Positions 1 to 8,878 of a stretch of 64,000 nt of DNA are shown here, in pieces. This stretch comes from Ceratorhiza oryzae-sativae (taxonomy: Eukaryota > Basidiomycota > Agaricomycetes > Cantharellales > Ceratobasidiaceae): NCBI GenBank assembly GCA_030998015.1, contig JARWMV010000233.1, positions 124,001-188,000 on the forward strand, read 5' to 3'. The position numbers were made by a program, and so were the translations under genes. How positions within the stretch are numbered: position 1 is the first letter of the stretch; each line of letters starts with the position of its first letter. Below the pieces are notes generated by a model. The model saw only the letters and a list, made by a program, of their open reading frames with translations, made no database searches and was not told the DNA's origin.

Positions 1-1017
1 ATATGGAATTGCCTTTCCTTTCCTTTTCAAAACCATAGCCATGCACCTAGGCATGCTTTCTATAAGTTTTTGGCAGTAGTTTTTGCCAAATTGGTTCCAG
101 ACATCCTGGACACAATCCCTTAACTCCAGGATCCCTGCAGGTGGGGCTTTGTACTTGCCTAGGTGCTGTTTAAGCTCTGCCCAAAGGTTTTCAATTGGGT
201 TGAGGTCTGGAGAGTTGGCTGGCCACTCCATTACCTCAATTTTGTGGTCATTGAACCAGTTTAGGCAAACATTTGCCTTATGGGAGCTGGCGTTGTCTTG
301 CTGAAAAATCACCTCTCCAGGCTCCAATCCCAAGAGCTTGAGGCTTTGTGAAAGCTCATCACCTAAAATCTCCAGGTATAACTCCTTGTTCAAGGTGCAC
401 TCCAAACAACACCCAAAGCCAGTTCCTGACCATCCCATACACCCCCAAAACATGAGTGATCCTCCACCAAAATTTGCAGTTGGAACAATCTGCTGATCTG
501 TGAGTGTTTCCCCTTGGCAAGCCCATGTCCAGTGAATCCCATCTGACCCTAACCAATTGATTTTTGTCTCATCTGACCATAATACCTGCTTCCAGTCCTA
601 CATTGTCCAGTCTTTGTGTGCCTTGGCAAATGCAATCCAATCACCAATCTGCTGTGGGGTATGCCTTGGTTTTTTAATGCCCTTAACTGGCCTTAAACCT
701 GCCCCTTTCAGTGTGCAACAGACAGTTTTACAATGTATGGACTGCCCTGTAAGATTGCAGAGCAATTGGGTGGCCTCACAGGTGGAGACTGAGTTATGGT
801 TGGTTACAAGTTGAACAGCATGGCAAATTGCTGTTGGATTTGGCTTGTGAGGATGCCCACCCTTTGATTTGCAGAGGTCTGGGTGATACCTAGCACATAT
901 TTTTGTAATAGTTGCAGATGAAATTGTCAGTCTAGCTTGAATTTGAGAATGTTTATGCCCAGAATCAAGTAGTGAAAGCACAGAGTCAATTTGATCCTGA
1001 GTGAGTAGAGGGGGCAT
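1..1017 (-). pseudogene. Tc1-like DD34E transposase, one in-frame stop
   Basis: The reading frame is open from the ATG at 1017 to the window start except for a single TAG at 598-600, just after the residues WTM. The N-terminal half is a helix-turn-helix domain that binds the inverted repeats. The C-terminal half is the DDE nuclease: first Asp in WSDET, second Asp in QQDNASSH and the Glu in NPIENLW. There are 34 residues between the second Asp and the Glu, the classical Tc1 DD34E spacing. I translated the whole stretch downstream of the stop and found no frameshift. The related copy at 8879-11373 has GAG (Glu) at the stop position, so this copy is inactive through one substitution unless the stop is read through. 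Confidence 0.9.
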
Positions 1018-1364
1018 GCCTAGATGACTGGTTTGTTATTGATCTCAAGGCTATATGTGCTATATAGGCTATACATAGGCTGCCAAAAACACTGCAGATC
1101 AGAAGATTGAGTAGTTTCAAACACATAGGGAAAACATGCAGATTATGAAACTGGGGACAAAACTGCTTGCATGTACCTTCTGTTTTGTCTTGAGGTTATC
1201 TATGAGACCACACAATGAAACATGTTACATATATATTCATTTTGTAGCTCAGGTGGATAGCTATCAAACAGTATTAAATACATGTGGTTGCATGTGCTGA
1301 GTCTCAAGCTATTAGTGTTCAAAGTCAGAACTTTGATTGCTGCAAGCAGTTTTGTCCTGAACTG
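1..1364 (-). mobile_element. Tc1/mariner-family element, copy 1 (cut by window edge)
   Basis: This is the 5' part of a Tc1-like transposon on the minus strand. The outer inverted repeat spans about 1153-1364 and ends in ACTG followed by a TA at 1365-1366, the target dinucleotide of this superfamily. The repeat resembles, but is clearly diverged from, the 211-bp inverted repeats of the copy at 8523-11613, so this copy belongs to another subfamily. The 3' end of the transposase lies at the window edge and the far inverted repeat is outside the window. The sequence is almost free of CpG. Confidence 0.85.
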
Positions 1365-1372
1365 TAGGTTCA

Positions 1373-2472
1373 CATTACAGATCACTAACATTTTTCTATT
1401 ATTTTAGTCTGCTCTGCCAACCTCAAGCAATGCCTCTGTAATTTTCTTGAAATTAAATAAATTTGTATGTGTCTGAATTTGTATTATTTGTGCTCCATTA
1501 AATAGTACAAAATCTCCTCTTTCCAACACATATTTTATTGTGATTTTATCTTAAGAACTCAGAGAGATATAGAGGTTGCAATATTTCCTCTTATCAGGAG
1601 ATATTGATTACAACATCACACTGCTCATATCTTGGCAACTGCTTATGCTATCAAAGCGATCTTATGCTCTATCGATAGCTAATCTTTGGCAGGATCTGCT
1701 GCCTGAAGATCGTCGCGATCCACCTGATCCTCATGCTGGAATGGCCCAAAGATCATTAGAATCTTACTGGACCATCAATCAAGATCTAATGACTCCAGCA
1801 AGTCAGGAGAGCCTTCCAAATTGATCCAGAAGCTTCTCTGACTCACTTTATGACTCACTGAGATGTAGCCTCTGTTCATTACCTGTATATACTACAATAA
1901 CATGATCTACAAGCCAACAGCAGGTCTCAGATGCATCAACACCTTTGATCCACACCCTGTCTTTACTCTCTCATCCTATACTGGGCTAGGGTGTACCCCA
2001 AGTATAGCAGTACCCTCTTTCAATGATTGCACTGGCATGCATGTATCTATTTGGCTCTGGAATGCCCTCCTCAGGGTATAAAAGGACCTTCTCTGAGGCC
2101 CTTCCAGACCACCCTCCTCTTACTCAACCCAGACCAGTTATTGGTTTCTTTTCTCTTTCTATTTTTCTCTTGTCTGTGTGTGATTTCTTATATAACTAGT
2201 ACTGAGGAATAAAGTACCATATTAGTTATATACTGTCTGATTCATTGTATCTTATATACAGAGATATATAAGGATACAATATTGCCTGATTGAGTGTGAC
2301 ATTAAGTACCAGCTATTAGAGGAAATCTAAGTACCTGTAGCTGAGGAAGTACATGCATTAGGCAGCCCACCATCTATCCTATAAGCTATTGCTTAAGTCT
2401 AGTATTAAGATTAGTATCAGTTAGTCCAAGCAACTAGGGCTGAACTACATTTAAGATATCTAAGGGAACCTG
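1373..2472 (+). repeat. LTR copy A, left arm of the 1.1-kb palindrome (3' truncated)
   Basis: This is the first 1,100 bp of an LTR whose complete form is seen at 5166-7116. It has a TATA box (TATAAAAG) near 2078 and a polyadenylation signal AATAAA near 2209, as expected for U3 and R. The last roughly 200 bp of the LTR are missing; the sequence stops at GGGAACCTG and runs directly into the end of copy B. The arm is nearly identical in reverse complement to 2677-3776: an 82-residue chance ORF in each arm differs at one codon. Unlike copy C, this copy still has CpGs near 1650-1720, so it looks younger or better protected. Confidence 0.85.
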
Positions 2473-3776
2473 TTACAGGTCAGGGTACACTTGAATATCT
2501 AGAGCTTAAGCAAATGAAGATATGTTAGTACACACTAATTGTACTCAATACTTCTTAGACTAGAGTAAGAAGGCTCAAAGTAGTTGCAATGTGATCAAGT
2601 AACACTCAAGGTAGTCTTAATCTTTCACAGTGTAAACTGACTAATTTATAGGTATAAAGAGCAAGACTACTATGGTCAGGTTCCCTTAGATATATTAAAT
2701 GTAGTTCAGCCCTAGTTGCTTGGACTAACTGATACTAATCTTAATACTAGACTTAAGCAATAGCTTATAGGATAGATGGTGGGCTGCCTAATGCATGTAC
2801 TTCCTCAGCTACAGGTACTTAGATTTCCTCTAATAGCTGGTACTTAATGTCACACTCAATCAGGCAATATTGTATCCTTATATATCTCTGTATATAAGAT
2901 ACAATGAATCAGACAGTATATAACTAATATGGTACTTTATTCCTCAGTACTAGTTATATAAGAAATCACACACAGACAAGAGAAAAATAGAAAGAGAAAA
3001 GAAACCAATAACTGGTCTGGGTTGAGTAAGAGGAGGGTGGTCTGGAAGGGCCTCAGAGAAGGTCCTTTTATACCCTGAGGAGGGCATTCCAGAGCCAAAT
3101 AGATACATGCATGCCAGTGCAATCATTGAAAGAGGGTACTGCTATACTTGGGGTACACCCTAGCCCAGTATAGGATGAGAGAGTAAAGACAGGGTGTGGA
3201 TCAAAGGTGTTGATGCATCTGAGACCTGCTGTTGGCTTGTAGATCATGTTATTGTAGTATATACAGGTAATGAACAGAGGCTACATCTCAGTGAGTCATA
3301 AAGTGAGTCAGAGAAGCTTCTGGATCAATTTGGAAGGCTCTCCTGACTTGCTGGAGTCATTAGATCTTGATTGATGGTCCAGTAAGATTCTAATGATCTT
3401 TGGGCCATTCCAGCATGAGGATCAGGTGGATCGCGACGATCTTCAGGCAGCAGATCCTGCCAAAGATTAGCTATCGATAGAGCATAAGATCGCTTTGATA
3501 GCATAAGCAGTTGCTGAGATATGAGCAGTGTGATGTTGTAATCAATATCTCCTGATAAGAGGAAATATTGCAACCTCTATATCTCTCTGAGTTCTTAAGA
3601 TAAAATCACAATAAAATATGTGTTGGAAAGAGGAGATTTTGTACTATTTAATGGAGCACAAATAATACAAATTCAGACACATACAAATTTATTTAATTTC
3701 AAGAAAATTACAGAGGCATTGCTTGAGGTTGGCAGAGCAGACTAAGATAATAGAAAAATGTCAGTGATCCATAACA
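2473..3776 (-). mobile_element. LTR copy B, complete and inverted (right arm plus spacer of the palindrome)
   Basis: This is a full-length LTR (about 1,304 bp) on the minus strand. It starts TGTTATGG at 3776 and ends CTGTAACA at 2473, agreeing with the terminal inverted motif TGTTACAG/CTGTAACA of copy C. Positions 2677-3776 pair with copy A, leaving 2473-2676 (204 bp) as an unpaired loop. No matching 5-bp target duplication is visible: the flanks are ACCTG on the left and GTTTG on the right. It may therefore have arisen by rearrangement, not simple insertion. Its outer end interrupts Tc1 copy 3. Confidence 0.85.
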
Positions 3777-4502
3777 GTTTGTGCTTCAGCTGTGGTTTTT
3801 TTGGCTTCTTTATAGGGATGAGACCTGCCTCTTTCAGTGCACATTTGACAGTTTTAGGATGTATGGTCTGCCCAGTAAGTTTACATTGGGTCTGGGTAGC
3901 TTCGCAAGTGGATACAGAGTTGTGGTTGGTGACAAGGTGGATGGCATCACAGGTAGCATGGGGATTCAGCTTGCAGCAGCACCCTCCAGAGGGCTTTACA
4001 AGGTCTGAACAATGTGTAGAACAGATTTTAGAGATGGAGCTCTTAGCAATACCAGGTATTCAAGCTCTAATTTGGGAATAGCTATGGCCAGAATCAAGTA
4101 GAGCAAGCACAGAGTTTACAACCTTGTCAGTCAGTGACTTAGTCATGCTAGAATAAACAATTGAAGTGGTTGAGCTGTAGAAGAAGGGCCTACAGGGTCC
4201 TATATACTTCTATTGTTAAAGTAATAGTAGAATACAGGCACATACACAGCAGCTTTCAGAACAAGTATTTGGGTTTGTAGGATGTGAGACAGGGGACAAA
4301 ATGGTTTGAGCGTTCTCATGTTTTGTTTCATGTACAACCCTGCCATTTGTGGACCAAACAGGTTGCATGCATATTTGTTTTGTAGCTACAGTCATATGCT
4401 ATCAATTGGTACTGCTTACATCATACATTGTGGCCTTGTCAATGAGTAATACACATTTTGAACTTTGCAATCAAAACACACAAACCTTTTTGTCTCATAC
4501 TG
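3777..4502 (-). mobile_element. Tc1/mariner copy 3, truncated fragment
   Basis: This fragment holds the 210-bp outer inverted repeat (4293-4502, ending ACTG then TA at 4503-4504), the 5' leader and the first roughly 120 codons of the transposase. The transposase ATG is at about 4146 and the frame runs leftward. It carries the same in-frame TGA (after SQIRA) as the copy at 8523-11613, and is then cut at 3777 by LTR copy B. The nuclease domain is absent. The inverted repeat has lost nearly all CpGs. It lacks the 1.46-kb insertion of copy 2, so it shows the pre-insertion sequence (CATGACTAAGTCACTG). Confidence 0.85.
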
Positions 4503-4504
4503 TA

Positions 4505-5165
4505 TAACAGAGGCTTTGGCAAAGCACATCCTGAAACTGTCTGCCACCCAGAAGTGCTTGAATGAATGGGTTGCATCAACCTGGTCCACATAAGCACAAT
4601 ATGCACTAATACAAACTGGTACCTTACCTCATGGTGCCATAGTCACTTGAGCTGCACATTTGTTCATTTTTTGCACTAAAATCAGGGCTGCATCATGGTT
4701 ATGTTTCACTCATCCAGGAATTTGGGCAAGCCCTTTGCTTGATTACTTCAAAGCACCAGCCATATCATGAGTTTTTGTTGGCAATTGTTTGTTGTACTTC
4801 TCAGGATCTACATTGAGCTCACAAATCACACTGTAGATGAGGGTAAACAAGGTAGCTATCAAGAGCTTGAATGGTGAGCTGCTCATCTTCCACATTGGGC
4901 ATTCACACAGAGCCTCATCATTCAGTATGCAGCATTATGGGACTGATAACTCAGGTGGTGGACGCAATTGTGGTTTCTAAAACAAAGGCAAAGGATGCCA
5001 TCATACAATATGGGGAATCTTATTTCAAGACTTGTGCAGTATGTCTCTCTGTCAACCAGTTGGTGTTCTTGCACTCTGGCTAATGAAAGAACCATGAACC
5101 AAGGAGGAAGCAAATGCCAGCATGATTATAAATGCAGAATAGAAGAAGTGATGAACAAGGACATG
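4505..5165. other. CpG-poor unclassified repeat remnant
   Basis: No intact gene is visible. Short open stretches on both strands have no recognisable domain. On the minus strand, broken coding-like residues (for example PDFSAKNEQMCSS) suggest an old transposon coding region. The last five bases, ACATG, are the left target duplication of the solo LTR that follows. Confidence 0.4.
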
Positions 5166-7116
5166 TGTTACAGATTACTAACATTTTGTATTATTTTAGT
5201 CTGCTCTGCCAACCTCAATTGATGCCTCTGTAATTAAATTGTGAATTACTTGAATTTGTATGTGCCTCAATTGTACTATTTTGTGTTCCATTAAATAGTA
5301 TAAATTCCCCGCTTCCCAACACATATTTTATTAATTTTTTATGATAAGCACAGAGGTTGTGACATTTCCTCTTATCAAGAGATATTGATTATAACATTGC
5401 ACCACTCATATCTTGGCAACTGCTTATGCTATCAAAGTGATCTTATGCTCTATTGATAGCTAATCTTTGGCGGTATCTGCTGCTTGAAGATTGTTGTGAT
5501 CCACCAGATCCTTGCACCAGAGTGGTCCAAAGATTGTTAGAATCTTACTGGACCATAATGTCACAACCTCTGAAAGCAGTTGTTGGTCTTGCTTTACAAG
5601 TGGCTAATGCCTCTGCTGGGTCTGGACTATGTCTGGACTACTGCTGATGCATGGCTCATCTTGGCTTGATGCCTTGTGTGTGTGTCTACTGTCTTGTGGC
5701 TGATGGTCACCTGTTGCTTGAATAAGCAACTCTGGACAGTGGCTAAGTCAGATGCTTAGTGCTGGGGCTTGCAGCATGGTCTTGACTTAAGACCCTTCTA
5801 GCTGTTACTTAAGCTAATAAGTCAGCTAGGGACTGTTCTTCACACTGGATACTTTAGAGGGGAATTGACAAGGTAGCAAGCTGGGGTAGACCAACTTGCT
5901 CTCCTTGCTTTTATACTATTCTAACCAAGGGAGTGACTAAGTGTACATGCAGGATGGGTAAGAAGGAATGGCAGTGATCAGTCAGTCAGTTACTAATAAT
6001 AGTATGTCCATCAGTCAGCCAATACTAATAATAGTAGCATGAGTAAGGTGAATGGCAGTGATCAGTAAGTGAGTGGCTAATAATAGGTCAAGGATCAGTA
6101 AGCAGGTGGAGGTGCTTACTCATGAAGTGGAGGTGATCAAGCAACAAGACAAAGGTGGAAAAAAACAGGAAGAAAATGATGGTTAGCCACAAGACCTTTG
6201 ATCATGGCTCATGACAATCAATCAAGATCTAATGACTCCAGTGAGTCAGGAGAGCCTTCCAAATTGATCCAGAAGCTTCTCTGACTCACTTTATGACTCA
6301 CTGAGATGTAGCCTCTGTTCATTACATGTATATACTATGATAATATGATCTACAAGCCAATAGCAGGTCTCAGATGCATCAATGCCTTTGATCCACACCC
6401 TGTCTTTACTCTCTTATCCTATACTGGGCTAGGGTGTACCCCAAGTATAGCAGTACCCTCTTTTGATGATCACACTAGCATGCATGCATCTATTTGGCTC
6501 TGGAACACCCTCCTCAGGGTATAAAAGAACCTCCTCTGAGGCCCTTCCAGACCACCTCCTCTTGCTCAACCCAGACCAGTTATTGGTTTCTTTCTCTTTC
6601 TATTTCTCTTGTCTGTGTGTGATTTCTTATATAACTAGTACTGAGGAATAAAGTACCATATTAGTTATATACTGTCTGATTCATTGTATCCTATATATAG
6701 AGTTATATAAGGATACAATATTGCCTGATTGAGCATGACATTAAGTACCAGCTATTAGAGGAAATCTAAGTACCTGTAGCTGAGGAAGTACATGCATTAG
6801 GCAGCCCACCATCTATCCTATAAGCTATTGCTTAAGTCTAGTATTAAGATTAGTATCAGTTAGTCCAAGTGACTGGGCTGAACTACATTTAAGATATCTA
6901 AGGGAACCTGACCATAGTAGTCTTGCTCATTATACCTATAAATTAGTCAGTTTACACTGTGAAAGATTAAGACTACCTTGAGTGTTACTTGACTGCATTG
7001 CAGCTACTTAAAGCCTTCTTACTCTAGTCTAAGAAGTATTGAGTATGATTAGTGTATACTAACATATTTATATTTACTTAAGCTCTAGATATTCAAGTGT
7101 ACCCTGACCTGTAACA
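5166..7116 (+). mobile_element. Solo LTR copy C (about 1.29 kb) holding a nested solo LTR
   Basis: The LTR begins TGTTACAG and ends CTGTAACA, and is flanked by a perfect 5-bp target duplication, ACATG, at 5161-5165 and 7117-7121. There is no primer-binding site, internal coding region or second LTR, so this is a solo LTR left by LTR-LTR recombination. Promoter signals are TATAAAA at 6520-6526 and AATAAA at 6647-6652. A second LTR sits inside it at 5559-6216; without it and its duplication the length is 1,288 bp. The CpGs still present in copies A and B are TpG or CpA here. Confidence 0.9.
5559..6216 (+). mobile_element. Nested 658-bp solo LTR
   Basis: The element starts TGTCACAACC and ends TCATGACA, giving the inverted end motif TGTCA/TGACA. 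The right flank is ATCAA (6217-6221). The left flank is ATAA, the same duplication with one base lost, as shown by the empty site in copies A and B (GACCATCAATCAAG). It belongs to a different family from its host LTR. It contains no CpG that I could find, so it is an old insertion. Confidence 0.8.
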
Positions 7117-8522
7117 ACATGGAGCAAGATTGGTTGGTAGGAAGGGTTCTTGAGAAACATCTGTTCACAAAGGCAAAACTATGATATACTCTTCCAGGCC
7201 AGCCATATGGACTAACACTATGTATCACAGACTCATCAGGCCCAACTACAACAACTGCAGTTCAGGTTTCATACCCTTTTTAAGAAATATGCAGAAACTT
7301 TCACCTGCAAGTGTGTATCCCAATTGCTACAAAACCCATTAATCATATCATGTGGTGATAGGCAAACTCTACATAGACATAGACATGGGACAGCTGTCAT
7401 GGCCTAGACCATGAGCACAAATTTATCTAAATTTATTATGATTTATTTTACCTCTATTTTCCTGTTTTATGGACAAGTCCTGTTTATTTGGATATACGCA
7501 TAGAATAACCAACTGACTCATGTGACCTTGTTGTTGTTGACCATTGTTGATGTATTCTGGAATATTCTGTTGATGTGGCACCATTTCTGTCCTTGTACGA
7601 TTTACTTAGGCTTCTTATTACATATGTACTGCCTCCTCTGTGAATATATAAGGGAGAGTCTGAGAGCCTTAAGCCTCAGAACTTGACCTCCTGTCAATAC
7701 CACCCTTCTACCTGAGTTGGTCACCAAGCCACTTAGTTCTTGCACAGTGCTCTTTAGGACAAGCACACCTCTGAACCCCTTCTGCATATCATCACATCCT
7801 ATCCCTTCACTGTACATCCCCTCCTAGGTGTTGCATTTAGACCTTTGGACATCATAGCCTATAGGTCTGCCATTGCCTCAACAGCATTTGGCATTATTGT
7901 TCAGGTTGTTGGCTCTGACAACAGCTGCTGTACAAGTTCAGCAAGGGGACCATCAATGGCCACAGAGTTCAGATTATCTGGCTTGACCAAAACCCACATT
8001 TTTATCTTCATTTCAACTACCTGTACAACTCTGTGGGAGGCATGGGGCTATATGAGTCCTCAGTAAAGGATTCAGTAAGCAATCTTTCTATATTCTTTGC
8101 AACTCTGGAAATACCAACCATATATGTCTGTTGCAACAAGGGTTGTTGTATAGTGGTAGAAGACCTGGAGGCTGCATGGTCTCTTGCATTAACTAAGTGG
8201 AACAAGAAGCAGAGCCCTTCAGGAATCTTCAGAGGTATGTCCAGAGAGAAATACACAGGTTGAAATTGCAATCCTGATTCATTTTCTCCCAACCAGATCA
8301 TCAAGGTACACTCAGTGGTGGATCAAATTTGAAAACAATAATTCCACAACAGATGTGGTGTGAACAAGATGGAATGAAAGACCTGTTTGTGAACCAGTTA
8401 ATTCTCAAAAGCATGATGCTCAATGTCCCCTACTCTACCAAGCTGTGGCTGAATAAGCATGAAATTTGGAAGGGAGACACCTTGTAACTGTTGGGCAGAT
8501 GGTTCCCAGAATTACTAGGATA
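7117..8522. other. CpG-poor repeat-derived stretch without an intact gene
   Basis: The first bases are the right target duplication (ACATG) of the solo LTR. From about 7396 the sequence begins TGTCATGGCC and carries a TATA-like AATATATAAGGG near 7645, so a further solo LTR is possible, but I could not fix its end or a target duplication. From about 7840 to 8350 there are short open frames on both strands without recognisable domains. The stretch ends in the TA target site (8521-8522) of the next Tc1 element. Confidence 0.4.
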
Positions 8523-8733
8523 CAGTATGAGACAAAAAGGTTTGCATGTTTTGATTGCAAAGTTCAAAATGTGTATTACTCCTTGACAAGGCCACAAGGT
8601 ATGATGTAAGCAGTACCAATTGATAGCATATGACTGTAGCTACAAAACAAATATGCATGCAACCTGTTTGGTCCACAAATGGCAGGGTTGTACATGAAAC
8701 AAAACATGAAAACACTCAAACCATTTTGTCCCC
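8523..8733 (+). repeat. Left 211-bp inverted repeat of Tc1 copy 2 (no CpG)
   Basis: This is the reverse complement of 11403-11613. I found no CpG in it, whereas the right repeat has 14. At almost every one of those 14 sites this copy has TpG or CpA. Confidence 0.9.
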
Positions 8734-8878
8734 TGTCTCACATCCTACAAACCCAGATATTTGTTTTGAAAGCTGCTGTGTATGAGCCTGTATTCTGCTA
8801 TTACTTCAACAATAGAAGTATATAGGACCCTGTAGGCCCTTCTTCTACAGCTCAACCACTTCAATTGTTTACTCTAGC

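Noticed and set aside
1576..1824. 82-codon ORF repeated at 3325-3573
   Set aside because: It lies in LTR DNA and is conserved only because the two arms are copies; no domain, no support as a protein gene.
3758..4081. 107-codon plus-strand ORF
   Set aside because: Antisense shadow of the Tc1 copy 3 transposase on the minus strand.
5166..7116. Full-length LTR retrotransposon
   Set aside because: One LTR only, no primer-binding site or coding region; the target duplication is complete around the single LTR, so it is a solo LTR.
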